In this document: positions 46,604-57,065 of the stretch, piece after piece
Layout: each line of letters opens with the position of its first letter
Position numbering within the stretch: position 1 is the stretch's first letter
Origin: Hymenopus coronatus
Lineage: Eukaryota > Arthropoda > Insecta > Mantodea > Hymenopodidae
Direction of reading: 5' to 3'
Length of the DNA: 64,000 nt
Assembly (NCBI GenBank): GCA_030762935.1
Contig: CM060886.1
Location: 36,069,509-36,133,508, forward strand
Made by a program: the position numbers and the translations under genes
Notes under the pieces: model-generated
Told to the model about the DNA's origin: nothing
The model's input: the letters and a program-made list of their open reading frames with translations, nothing else
Database searches by the model: none

Positions 46604-46990
46604 TTACATGAAAATATCTTAAATAGGTGGTTAATAAACATTGTTAGAGCTATTTTAGGAAGATTAAAACTTTAAAAAAATATCTTCAGTAAAAGAGGAT
46701 AAAGTGTAACTAGTTTAATAGCCTAGGGGGGTGCGGGGATTTTCTTAAAAATCTTTGTGTTGCATTCCTTGGAAGATGCAAACCTGAAATATCAAGTTCG
46801 TATTTAACCGAATTATCGTTTTGAGTTATGCAGTTCTGATACACACGCATGCAAACATGGACCTTTTTCTAAAAATGATGCTGTTGTATTCAGAGAGCCT
46901 CAAAACTTAGATTGTCGGTGATTTCTCAACATCGAATTACGAACTGGAATATGGTACTTTCTATACTTATATACAGCAAAGAAAGTGTTT
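46604..46990 (-). mobile_element. H element copy 28, old end-A half
   Basis: Minus fragment from AAATATCTTAAATAGGTGGT to an eroded end A (TATACTTATATACAGCAAAG). It keeps GGGGGGTGCGGGGATTTTCT and TTGGAAGATGCAAACCTG. Its CA tract is reduced to ACACACGCATGC. Confidence 0.75.
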
Positions 46991-46997
46991 TTGTATC

Positions 46998-47850
46998 CTT
47001 TTTACTTTCTCTACACGTACTATGTACATAGTGTATAGAGAAAGTATTGTATTCCACCCAAATATTAGATACCAAGATTTCACCGGAAATACATGTTTTG
47101 GGTCCCCCTGAAACCAAAATAAGCCTTTTTTGAAAAAAGGTCCGTGTGATGTGTGTGTGAGTGTGAACAGCATTCAAAATCGAAAAGACCGTTAAATACT
47201 AAACTTGGAATTTAAGTCTGGTATCTTCCAAGAATGCGACACGAAGATTTTCAAGCAAATACCCTCACCCCAAACTACCCTTTACACGAAAAAATTTCGA
47301 AAATGTTGTTTTTCTCAAAAATGGCTCTAACGATTTTGATCGAAATCTCCTATATTTAAGATATTTACAAGCTAAATAAAATGTATGTGTTGAATTTTCT
47401 GGGAATAACCTCTAAAGACCTCTTTATTCTGAATGATTTTTATTAAGTTTTGCATAACTGGTAAACGTAAGATATAGACAAAACCTTACTATGCAAAAAA
47501 TATAGATCACGATAAAACACACAATTTATGTCCTTGAGTTGATTCTTTTTTGAGATATTCCTTGTTATTGGTTTCAGCTTTAAAAAACGTATACTTTTCT
47601 CATACAGGAATTTGTCAACTCCCGTCCATACAAGCAAAGGAACTTCAGTCACATAGCAACCAGCTTTTGACCATCACTTTAAACTATGGTACCCCTTATT
47701 TCGCTTCTACTTACAAGGAAGCAAGTATTAAGATTATTTCAGCTAATTTTTCTCAATTAGCAAGAAGTAAATTGAAATATAAGCTTTTTAACAATAATTT
47801 GTGGCAGAGATGTAGAGAAAGTCATGTGAATGGAACACATAAGATTTTTT
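46998..47850 (+). mobile_element. H element copy 29, full length
   Basis: End A has an intact palindrome (CGTACTATGTACATAGTGTA) and end B is GGAACACATAAGATTTTTTA. It is back-to-back with copy 28, end A to end A. Confidence 0.94.
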
Positions 47851-48742
47851 ATATGTAGTAAAGAAAATCAAAACCATTAGATTTTTTTTTTTTTTTTTTT
47901 CTTTTCGCACTGACTGGAATCAACTTCCCAAAAGGCTTACTACTATTGTATCGAGGTAAAGATGGACGTCTCAGATATTGTTGTTAGGGGGTGGCAGTGA
48001 TATTGTTTGTAACCACATGAGCTTACGAATGTATTTCTTTTTCAATCAAGCTTCTCTGCCCTGTTGCACATTATTAACCGTAACAGTTAATTATTTTCGC
48101 ATAAAATTTGTCCAGTTATGTGTTTTGATCCCAGATTAGACCAAAACAATGAGCAATAATGTACAAATATGCGAGTATATTGATTGAACAAAGTATAAAA
48201 ATTAAGCGTGCTATGAGTACCCCTTAATTTAACTGCCATAAACGCCCGTAGAGCTGAAACTTCCCTTTCCAGCCTGTTGTTTTGCGGTTTAAACGTTTTA
48301 AATTCCAGGATATTTCATCAACACGGGAATTTAACAATGTTGCTCCTGTATTCGCTGTTAACGTGTGTGTTTCCCGGAATAACAGTGAAAATATGCATTT
48401 ACTTGAGCACGGCAGACCATAATTATACGCCAACGATCTAACAATACATAGCAGGCTGATTGAAGCACTGGTAATATTTGCTTCTCGTTTGTGTGGAAAA
48501 CGAATGCCACTGCTGTATTAAAAATATGCCACCCATTGGCAGTAAACCGCATTTTGAAAACGTTTTCATCAATCGACAGTAAGCCGCATTTTGAGTGTTA
48601 TCGACAAGAATAGTAGCACGCTATTGCTATGGTCTTGATGTAAATGAGAAAAACATTATTCAAAAACTGATTTGATTAATACGAGAACAGTTAAAACGTA
48701 TTCCAAGTAAATTGTGCCTAACTATGTATTATAAAAAGGAAT
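47851..48742. other. Unique stretch with poly-T and a short direct repeat
   Basis: A T-run of about 20 at 47881-47900 could be a SINE tail in reverse, but no body follows. CAGTAAACCGCATTTTGA at about 48540 recurs as CAGTAAGCCGCATTTTGA at about 48579. No gene recognised. Confidence 0.4.
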
Positions 48743-49579
48743 CTTTTTACTTTTTCTACACGTACTATGTACCAAAAATTACTACCAACAATTCCATATC
48801 GAGATTTCACCGGAAATACATGTTTTGCAAAAAAAGCATTTTTAGAAAAATGTCCGCGTGCGTGTCGTCTGTCTGTGTGTATCTGTGTGTGCGTCTGTGG
48901 GCAGCATAGCTCAAAAGTCTTGGTATTTAGGTTTGGAATCCTCCAAGGATGCGACACGAAGATTTTCAATAAAATCCCCCCACCCATAACTACCGTTTAC
49001 ATGGAACTTTTTTCGAAAATTTTGATTTTCTCAAAAATGGCTTTACGGGTTTGATTAAAATATCATATATTAAAGATATTTACATGAAAAATAAAATGTA
49101 TATCTTGAACTTTCTGGGAATAGCCTCTGAAGAGTACTTTATTGTGGATGAGTTGTACGGAATTTTGCATAACTGCTAAATCGTAAGAGATAGACAAAAA
49201 CTTACTATAAAAGATGTAGATCACGACAAAACACACTATTTATGCCATATACATTTTTTTCGTGCAGTTGATCGTTTTTTAGATATTCTTTGTTTTTGGT
49301 TTCAGCTTTGGAAAACTTATACTTTTCTCATACAGGAATTTGTCAACTCCTATCCATACAAGCAAAGGAATTTCAGTCACGTAACAACCAGCTTTTGACT
49401 ATCACTTTAACCTATGGTACTGCCTTATTTCACTTCTGCTTACAGGGAAGCAAGTAATAAGACTATTTCTGCTAATTTTTTCTCGAATGTCATGAAGTAA
49501 ATAAAAGAATAAGCTTATTAAAATAAGTTGTTGCAGAGATGTAGAGAAAGTCATGTGAATGGAACACATTAGATTTTTT
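48743..49579 (+). mobile_element. H element copy 30, half of palindrome lost
   Basis: End A reads CTTTTTACTTTTTCTACACG then TACTATGTACC and jumps to AAAAATT, losing the right arm. The TG tract at 48856-48896 contains CGTGTCGTCTGTC. End B is GGAACACATTAGATTTTTTT. Confidence 0.92.
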
Positions 49580-49589
49580 TTAACTGTTT

Positions 49590-49858
49590 CATTCTATGGT
49601 CACATCGAGGGCTTTGACTTGAGAAACTATTGCTGGTGCTTTTCTTGCTGAGCTGAAGGATTAAGTATCGTAGTTTTCTTCAGTTTTAAAATATTAAACA
49701 TATACTCATTCACTCCCATAATCATACTTACAGACCTTGTGGGTATAAAGAATAATTATTGTAAAGACAAATTGCCTGCCCCAGCCGGGAATCGAAGCCG
49801 GTACCTTTGGGTTCATAAACCAGAATGCCGACCACTCGACTGCTGCAAACTAGCTTAA
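49590..49858 (-). repeat. SINE S7 copy
   Basis: The reversed head at 49770-49850 reads GCCCCAGCCGGGAATCGAAG (B box), then CCAGAATGCCGACCACTCGA (A-box side). The body begins with GTCACATCGAGGGCTTTGAC, also found in the S7 copy at 62.4 kb. Confidence 0.78.
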
Positions 49859-50217
49859 TTATTAAACGAAAGAAAGCGCATATGCCTGAAATTTGAAATC
49901 TACAGAATAGAATGAAACATTAGCATTGAAGCCACTAAGGCAAATATCAAAGTGTATGGCTTATTTCATAGCTCAGTATTGAGCTCTGCTCTGCTGCCGA
50001 AATGTCGCGATATCTACCGAATTATAACTAGGGAGCCGAGCGCCCAAGGAAAGGTGCGCGCGCATAGTTTGTGATGATAAGACAAACCTCCCGTTCCCAC
50101 AATTCTTGATTGGAAATTCCCGCAACGGTGTTACGTCACAAGCAATCGAGTGATTTAAAGGATTATACGAAATTTAACAGTTTTAATGGTTTTTTAATGT
50201 ACTTATTTTATGTCACT
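49859..50217. other. Intergenic stretch
   Basis: No gene recognised. It may include the 3' untranslated part of the retrotransposon relic that follows on the minus strand. Confidence 0.4.
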
Positions 50218-50695
50218 TTAACTTACAATTACAATTATTTTGCTGTGCGATGAATTGTTGAGAGCTTCTTGGATGTCTGGTAGATTGCATTCAGCTCGCT
50301 GCTGTTGATACTGAGGACACTGACAGTAAGTGGCGTACAGTGATGGTAGTGTGACAAATGTTGCATACAGGTTGGACTGTTTTATTCAGTAGATGGGAAT
50401 GGGTTAACTTGGTGTGTCCAATACGTTGCCTGGTGATGATAGCCTGGTCTTTCCTTCTCATTTTCTGCAGTGGATATAATGTTCTGGAGTTCTGTTTAAT
50501 TTCGTGTAGTTTGCTAGAAGGTGATTGCGCCCATGTTGTTTGCCAGAGGTTGTAAAGTTTTCTGGCTGCATATTTTGCAACATCTTTGTGACGTAAAGGA
50601 GTCTCTTCATGTATTGAGAGTCTCGTGGCTTCCTTTGCTGCAGTCTCATGCTCATTATCTAAAATGCTCTGATGTGAGGGTATCCACATTAGAGC
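50218..50695 (-). pseudogene. Non-LTR retrotransposon RNase H tail, truncated
   Basis: On the minus strand the frame opens at the mariner junction with ALMWIPSHQSILDNE, the RNase H segment. It then reads RKDQAIITRQRIGHTKLTHS and PVCNICHTTITVRH, the cysteine-containing tail found after RNase H in jockey/I-like elements. A frameshift near 50330 moves the rest (YCQCPQYQQQRAEC, LPDIQEALNN) to another frame before a stop at 50218. The reverse transcriptase and endonuclease domains are not seen. Confidence 0.82.
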
Positions 50696-50697
50696 TA

Positions 50698-51750
50698 CGA
50701 GGTGCGTTCAAGTTAAACACCTTTTTTTATTTTCTTTCTCAGTTCTGGGACCAGATAGGAACTTCTGGTTTGTTTTAAAATAAACGAGGACTCTTTGTAA
50801 ATGCGTGACAGAATTGGCAGCACTGTACAGTACATAGAACTGTACTGGCAGCGACGAGAGTTAGGACTGTTTTTGATACTTAAAATGGCGACGTTTTCAT
50901 TGCAAGAACAGCGTGTAATCATTCGTTTTCTCCATTTTTGTGGTGTGACAGCAATTGAACATCATCGCCAGTTGAGTGAGGCATGTGGGGATGGTACCAT
51001 GGATTTGTCTAATGTGCGCTCCTGGGTGTGACAGTTCAATGAAGGCAGAACATTGTGTGACAACAAACACGGCCTCGCACCAGCCGGTCTGACGTCATGA
51101 TCCAGCGAGTGGAGAACGTTGTTTTGGAGGATCGCCGATTGAGCGTTGCAGACATCACCTCCAAAATTGGCATTTCCGTGGGATCTGTGCACACAATCCT
51201 GCATGAAGATTTGAAAATGCGAAAAGTGTCTTCCAGGTGGGTGCCACGAATGCTGTCGGATGATCACAAGGCTGCGCGCGTGGCAAATTGTCAGGCGATG
51301 TTGACGCGTGCTGACGGCATGGATGGAACTTTCTTTCAACCGATTGTGACAATGGATGAGACGTGGATGCCCTTTTTCAACCCTGAAACGAAGCGCTAGG
51401 CAGCTCAATGGAAGCACACAGACTCACCGCCACTCATTGCTTTCCAAAGGGCACTACGGTGACACCTGCTCCCTACTCACCTGACCTGGCTCCTAGTGAC
51501 TTTTAGTTGTTTCCCACGATGAAAGACACTCTCCGTGCTCGCAGATTCACGCTATTGCCTCAGCGATTTTCCAGTGGTCAAAACACACTCCTAAAGAAGC
51601 GTTCGCAGTGGACATGGAATAATGACATCAACGTTGTGAAAAATATGTACGGCTAGAGGGAGATTACGTTGAGAAGTGACGCTACTTTCACATTTTTCTT
51701 GTCATTACTTTGTGAGAAAAAAAAGGGTGTTATTACTTGAACGCACCTCG
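50698..51750 (+). mobile_element. Mariner element, deleted, with TIRs and TA duplication
   Basis: The left end CGAGGTGCGTTCAAGT at 50698 is matched exactly inverted at 51735-51750. TA stands immediately outside both ends (50696-50697 and 51751-51752). The 1053-bp length is shorter than a usual mariner of about 1.3 kb. It contains a broken transposase and lies inside a retrotransposon RNase H remnant. Confidence 0.95.
50885..51656 (+). pseudogene. Mariner transposase, disrupted
   Basis: The start ATG at 50885 opens MATFSLQEQRVIIRFLHFCG and leads through the first helix-turn-helix to RSWV, then an in-frame stop at 51029. Reading resumes in another frame with LEDRRLSVADITSKIGISVG and ILHEDLKMRKVSSRWVP. 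The first catalytic motif (TMDETW, about 51351-51368) follows. After KQAAQWKHTDSPP-like sequence the middle is deleted. Translation picks up at PYSPDLAPSDF, the third Asp region, and KDTLRARRF. The second catalytic Asp is therefore missing as well as the frame. A DD34D mariner is the only reasonable reading. Confidence 0.92.
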
Positions 51751-51752
51751 TA

Positions 51753-52464
51753 TTATGCGTAGGGCTGATGTAGAAAATATTGCGCTAATGTTTTTTCTAC
51801 ACATCCGTTAATATGTTGATGCGTGTTCCATTATAACAAGAGTTATAAGCAGCTCGGAAAATCCAACTTAACGGCGGATCAGCAAGTTAGTTAAGGCAAA
51901 CTGTGCATCATTGCAGTGCCCGTAAACAGGTATATTACACCTACGTGCGTGACTGCAAATTTATTTAAGAGATGCAGCTCTTGCCCTGTGTTTCTCCCGT
52001 TATCATTATAAACACGCTCTAATAAGCGAAATTGGCAGGTATTAATTTGTGATAAGCTTTGGTTCGCTATCGGGGTTGTTTCAGCGGAAGGGTTATTGAG
52101 TATGCAAGCAAAGGAGATAATATACTGCATTAACGCCTTTATTAGTTCAGAAGCTTGCTCCGGGAAAACAGACCAGCTAGACTATACACACTGCATAGCA
52201 GTAGCCAATAATTTTCCGCATAAGAATAAAACTTATTCTTTATATGGAAATTGTGTATACCTAATTTTAGCTCGCGTGTGCAAATGCCATTGAACTCGGA
52301 CCACATCATGTTTACCAGAGAAGAATAATTTGATTTATTACCATAACAATGTTCCTGTTTGGTAAATATAGCACATTATTACCAAGGGTTTCGCAAATAT
52401 TCCAGTATGAATTACTCCACAACATAGGTATGGTTTCCAGTATAGCGTATTGTGGTAGAATGAA
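51753..52464. other. Intergenic, possible retrotransposon remnant at left
   Basis: Immediately right of the mariner, the minus strand can be read IFSTSALRIIALMWIPSH once the mariner and one TA are removed. This resembles the RNase H IFSDS-x-SAL motif. Beyond about 51800 nothing is recognisable. Confidence 0.4.
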
Positions 52465-52551
52465 TATGCATGTACAGAAGGTATTACATTTCATCTAGAA
52501 AGTCCATACCGAGTCATCAACAGAAATACATGTTTTGAGAACACTGTAATA

Positions 52552-53373
52552 ATTAAAAAAATCTGATGTTACATTCACATTACTTTCTCTAGCTGTTCTA
52601 CAAACTCCTTACATAAGATTATTCTTCTTACTGCACCTTGCAGAATGTTCTTATTACTTAGTTCCTTATAAGTACTACGCTAAACCGATAGTCAAATGTT
52701 TTAAAAGCTGTCTTTATGCGATTGTCATTGCAAATAGCTTCTTTGCTTGGCCAGGAGTAGAACAAAAGAAAAACGGACACTTATTGTCTGAGAAAAATAT
52801 AAGTACAACTGAAACCAATAATAAGGAATATCTCGGAAACGATGGCCTCCACAACAAAAATGTAAAGGACAAATTGTGTGTTTTGACGAGATCTGTACTT
52901 TCTGTGTAGTAAGGTTGTGTCTATCTCTTATAGTTTAGCAGTTAAGCAAAATTCATCCAGAATAAAGATGTCTTCAGAGGCTATTCCCAGAAAATTCAAG
53001 AAATATATTTTATTTGACATGTAAATATTTTAAATATAAGAGATTTTAATCAAAATCGTTAGCCATTTTTGAGAAAATCAAAATTTTCGAAAGTTTTTCC
53101 ATGTAAACGGTAGTTCGGGTGGGGGATTATTTGGACATCTTTGTGTTGCATCCTTGGAAGGTATCAAACTTAAATATCAAGTTTGGTATTTAACGGTATT
53201 TTTTGTTTTTGAGATATTTTGTCCACAGACACACACGCACCCGAAACGTTTTCAATTTTCTTTTTTTTTTTTGGATTCATGGAGACTCAAAACATGTATT
53301 TCCGGTGAAATCTTGGTATCGAATTTTTGGGTGGAATACGATACCTTCTCTATACACATAGAGAAAGTAAAAA
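52552..53373 (-). mobile_element. H element copy 32, subfamily 2, nested in copy 31
   Basis: AAAAAAATCTGATGTTACAT at end B and CTCTATACACATAGAGAAAG then TAAAAA at end A. TTGGCCAGGAGTAGAACAAA marks subfamily 2. A-tracts flank both ends and the host sequence rejoins when it is removed. Confidence 0.9.
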
Positions 53374-53724
53374 TAGAATTTTTAGAGAAAGATCTGTGAG
53401 TGAGTCTGTGAGCAGCGTAACTCAAAAGGCTGGTTAAATACCAAACTTGATATTTAAGTTCAGTATCTTATTATGACTAGATACGAAGATTTTTAAGAAT
53501 ATTTAACTGCCCCAAACTACGCCTTTATATACATGCATTTTTCTTATAGATTTCCTTAAAAGTGGATCTATCAATTTTGATTTAAACGATATACATTAAA
53601 TATATTTATTACATGACAATAAAATGTACATCCTGAATTTTCTGGGAATAGCCTCTGATACTCTTTTCATTCTGGATAACTTTTGTACACCTGATAAACC
53701 GAAAGAAATAAACAAAATCTTACT

Positions 53725-54499
53725 ACAAAAATCGGATGTGTTCCATTCACATGTCTTTCTCTACATCTCTGCAACAAATTATTGTTAAAAAGCTTAGACT
53801 TCATAGTAATCGAGAAAAATTAGCAGAAATAGTCTTATTACTTGCTTCCTTGAGAGTAGAAGCGAAATAAGAGAGAACCATAGGTTAAAGTGATAGTCAA
53901 AAGCTGGTTGCTAATTGACTGATGTTACTTTGTTTGTATAGACAGGAGTTGACAAATTCCTGTATAAGAAAAGTATGTTTTTTAAAGGTGAAATCAAACA
54001 CAAGGAATATCACAAAAACGCCCAACTCCTCGAAAAAAATGTATATAACATAAATTGTGTGTTTTAACGTGCTCTGCATTCTTTGTATGGTAAGTTTGTT
54101 GTCCATCTCTTACAGTTTAGTAATTATGCAAAATTCCGTAAAATTCACTCAGAGGCTATTCCCAGAAAATTCAAAATATACATTTTATTTGTCAGGTAAA
54201 TATCTTTAATATACGATATTTTAATCAAAATCGTTAGAGCCATTTTTTAGAAAATCAAAATTTTCGAATACCAAGTTTGGTACTTTACCGACTTTTCGTT
54301 TTTGAGTTATCGTGTTCACAGACACACGGACACATTGACACACACACACGCCGGCGGACCTTTTTCTGAAAATACTTGTTTTGGATACAGGTGACTCTAA
54401 AACATATGTTTCCGGTGAAATCTCGGTATCGAATTTTTTGGTGGAGTGCAATACTTTCTCTATACACTATGTACATAGTGCTTGTAGAGAAAGTAAAAC
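53725..54499 (-). mobile_element. H element copy 33, subfamily 1, nested in copy 31
   Basis: End B ATCGGATGTGTTCCATTCAC and end A CACTATGTACATAGTGCTTG then TAGAGAAAGTAAAA. The interior from the GTTCCATGTAAAGG block to the GATACTAAACTTAA segment is deleted (TTTTCGAATACCAAGTTTGG). It sits in ACTACAAAA / AAAACATGTAG, that is, an A-tract of the host. Confidence 0.9.
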
Positions 54500-54511
54500 A
54501 TGTAGATCTCG

Positions 54512-54557
<46 letters not shown>

Positions 54558-54669
54558 GTATTGCCTACGCATTTTATGGAGATCATCATTTCAAAGATAA
54601 ACGTTGCTGGTTTCAATTTTAAAATACATACTCACACTTTTCTCAAGTGGGAAGTCATCATTCGTGTTT

Positions 54670-55280
54670 ACCGAGTAGGATAGCTTAGGCAATTTCAGCT
54701 GTGGCTCGCATTTGGAAGTTCGCGGGATCACTTCCCGTAGCCGGCCTACCTGACCCATGGGTTTTTTCCGGGAATTTCCGCGGGTCGCCAGGAGAATGCT
54801 GGGTAGATTTTTTTTTTTTTTTTTTTTTTTTGCGGTAGTTTAACGTCCTTTAATCTTGTTGGTCATATCGGACGATGAATGAAATTGATGAAAAATGCTC
54901 AAATGATCTTGGGGTCCATGTAGCTTAAAGTTACTCGACATTCGTCTTCTCAGGATAAGGGAAAACCCCGAAAAAACCTTATCCGGTAACTCACCCTAAG
55001 CGAGATTCGAACTCACGACCTTTTGAATGTAAGGCAGACACGCTACCACCACACTACCCAGGCGGGCTGCTGGGTAGATTTGTTTCAACCCCCGAATTTT
55101 CTATCTCTCTATGTATTTTCCATTGGCATTTCATTCATCCTTCATTCCAATAGCTTATAGGTTATAGGTATCAGCAATGGTGCTTGGTGCGACGTAGCAA
55201 GGAAAAGGATGCTCAACGTGACTCTATTTCCGTCCCCCGTCTTCGGCTGGTTGCCGCAATGAGCATCGCTTCTGTCGAGG
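54670..55280 (+). repeat. SINE S3 copy split by S2
   Basis: The left piece has AGCCGGCCTACCTGACCCAT and TTCCGCGGGTCGCCAGGAGA. After the S2 insertion the right piece continues TTTCAACCCCCGAATTTTCT and ATTTCATTCATCCTTCATTC. The end is approximate. Imperfect CATTCGTG/CATTCGTTGCATG words on the two sides of the whole SINE pile suggest its insertion site. Confidence 0.7.
54811..55067 (-). repeat. SINE S2, complete, with 14-bp target-site duplication
   Basis: TGCTGGGTAGATTT at 54797-54810 is repeated exactly at 55068-55081. Between them lie a poly-T tail, the S2 body in reverse and, at the right end, a tRNA-like head. Its B box reads GAGTTCGAATCTCGC and its A box TGGTGGTAGCGTG on the minus strand. 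This is typical of L1-type target-primed insertion. Confidence 0.95.
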
Positions 55281-55284
55281 GCAT

Positions 55285-55463
55285 TGAACCTGGGCCGCGC
55301 CGTGGCCGAGAGGTTAGACCACTCCTCTCACCTAGACGGCCCGGGCTCGATCCCAAACGACCACATATGAGATTTGTGGTGGACAAAGCGGCGCAGGGGC
55401 GGGTTTTCTCCGGGTTCTCCGGTTTCCTCCGCTATCGCATTCCACCGGTGCTCCATCTTCACT
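55285..55463 (+). repeat. SINE S4, 3' part displaced by S1
   Basis: Head GGGCCGCGCCGTGGCCGAGA with A box TGGCCGAGAGGTTAG and B box GGGCTCGATCCC. The body GGTTTTCTCCGGGTTCTCCG reaches CACCGGTGCTCCATCTTCAC, where S1 is inserted. Confidence 0.87.
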
Positions 55464-55753
55464 GTCGCCCTCCGTGGTGTAATGGTTACCATGCTAACTT
55501 CATATACCCAAGGTCGCGGGTTCAAACCCGGCGGAGGACGATGAGTTTTTTCGGGCGTAAAAATCCTTAGCATGGCTTCCTTCGGAAGGGAAGTAAAGCT
55601 GTGGGTCCCGTGTCGTAGATTTACGGCACGTAAAAGAGCCTCAAGCCTGTTAAGAGAGGCCTCTGAGCAAAATTAAGCGATCTTTCACGCCCAATATAGA
55701 ATGGGACGCTGAGAACCAAAGCAGTTAAAGAGCGTCCATAAATAAATAACAGG
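55464..55753 (+). repeat. SINE S1, complete, with 12-bp target-site duplication
   Basis: The head CCTCCGTGGTGTAATGGTTA pairs at its acceptor-like ends with GCGGAGG, and the B box is CGGGTTCAAACCCGG. This gives a recognisable tRNA-like cloverleaf start before the SINE body. The 3' end is GCGTCCATAAATAAATAACA. TCCATCTTCACT flanks it at 55452-55463 and 55754-55765, so it landed in S4. Confidence 0.92.
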
Positions 55754-55775
55754 TCCATCTTCACTAAAAAAGTAG

Positions 55776-56041
55776 CCGGTCCCCATGGCCGCTCTCACTA
55801 AAGCGTCTCGCTTTGGTGCTTCGTGGCGCAGGGCATCGTGGGTTGGAGTCCCGCCTTGGGCATGGGTGTTTATGTTTTTGTAAATGTGCATATGTCTGTG
55901 TATGTATAGGTAGAAAGAAAACGTTGAATTAATAGATCAACAGGACATTTAGGAAACTGAAAAAAGAGGAAAAAAGGAATACAGCGCCGGTGACCTTACA
56001 AGCCTCCAGAACTGTACATAAAAAAAAAAAAAAAAAAAAAA
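55776..56041 (+). repeat. SINE S5 copy with long A-tail
   Basis: CCGGTCCCCATGGCCGCTCT head and the B-box region GGGTTGGAGTCCCGCC. The long central part is diverged (GTATGTATAGGTAGAAAG), and GCCGGTGACCTTACAAGCCT precedes an A-tail of about 22. Confidence 0.88.
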
Positions 56042-56204
56042 CGTATGTGGGACGGGGGCCTGGCCGACAGTTGGGATACTCCAATCTGGGACCTGGTTCC
56101 GGTCGCCTGGTGGTTCCTCTCACCTCATCCCTCCGTTCAACGAGACGCCTCCTCCTGGGGATTAGGTACAATAACATTGGATCATATCCTCTCCTTCACC
56201 ATTC
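56042..56204. repeat. GC-rich repeat remnant ending the SINE pile
   Basis: GGGGGCCTGGCCGACAGTTG through GAGACGCCTCCTCCTGGGGA is GC-rich like the S3 and S4 material. I could not place it with confidence in a family. It is bounded on the right by the resumption of H copy 31. Confidence 0.4.
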
Positions 56205-56392
56205 GTTGCATGTTTTGTTTTGTTCGTGGTCATGCAAATAAGGAAATAGGTAATAAAACCATTTCTGCTAATGTTTACCCCGATAAATATGAAACAGACA
56301 GAAGAATAAGCTTTTGTAAGAATAATTTGTTGCCGAGTATGTTGGGCAAATCATGTAAATGCAATGCATCAATTTTTTTTTCTTAAGAGGAG

Positions 56393-56488
56393 TTCTCTTT
56401 AACCGTATTTCAGATGAAATCTCGGTTTCGAATTTTTGGATGGAATGCTTCTCTAACTCCTATGCACGTGGTAGAGAAAGTAAAAGAA
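56393..56488 (-). mobile_element. H element end-A fragment (copy 34)
   Basis: TTTCAGATGAAATCTCGGTT, TTTTGGATGGAATGC and CACGTGGTAGAGAAAGTAAA form the last 95 bp before end A in reverse. The palindrome is mostly gone. Confidence 0.75.
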
Positions 56489-57065
56489 CTATACCTATGC
56501 TACATTTAATTACCACTCGTGTGCCTTCAAGTCACCCATGGAGTGAAGTAGAATCCTTGGTAGATGCCCTCGCTAATGCCGACAGAGATCAAATGAGAGT
56601 ATGGATGAGAGACCAACCAAATCTAAATGCCTGAGGCTAACGAGAGCAAAATTATTAGAAGGGCGTCATTAACACATAGTTTCCCTGACGAAGTATTAAA
56701 GAGTTACGATCCCATCTGCAGATGCTCAGAGGTAATTAGACATTGCGCGCAAGGTTTTTGTTAGGTGCGTGTAGGAAGGCACCGCACAAGTGCGTGCATG
56801 TCTCTCCTACCCGTTTATTGCGTTAGTATCGACCGCTGCAACCCTCCACCAATATCCCTCGCAACAGCGGGGAGAATAGTAAATGCGAACCCCAGGGTTG
56901 TCCACACTATGCCAACTCTCCCACATGTAATATGGCATCGCAAGTCAACCATATCTTGAATCTAGTTGGACCAAATAAAGAAACTGCTTTGTCTCCAAAA
57001 ATGCGACATTAGACATTTCTCTGCAAATGCATAACCTTACTCCCACAGAAATCTAAAACTTATTT
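56489..57065. other. Intergenic; short coding-like stretch
   Basis: After the H fragment, a frame ending at a TGA at 56632-56634 reads VPSSHPWSEVESLVDALANA then DRDQMRVWMRDQPNLNA. Its composition looks more protein-like than most frames here. I recognise no family, and a chance frame or a relic exon are both possible. Confidence 0.3.

Larger units (their letters stand above)
52465..56385 (+). mobile_element. H element copy 31, subfamily 2, host of a nested repeat pile
   Basis: Its pieces are in order: 52465-52553 (GAAGGTATTACATTTC block), 53374-53724 (TTTTTAGAGAAAGATCTGTG to AATCTTACTACAAAA), 54500-54669 (CATGTAGATCTCGTTAATAT to AGTCATCATTCGTGTTT) and 56205-56385 (TGTTTTGTTTTGTTCGTGGT to the eroded end B GTAAATGCAATGCATCA). 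Between them lie H copies 32 and 33 and a SINE pile. The (AT)n run at about 54515-54556 grew inside its body. It must be older than everything inside it. Confidence 0.85.

Noticed and set aside
55469..55540. A tRNA gene
   Set aside because: The tRNA-like fold is the 5' head of SINE S1, followed by the same body as the copies at 46.3 and 37.9 kb and flanked by a target-site duplication.
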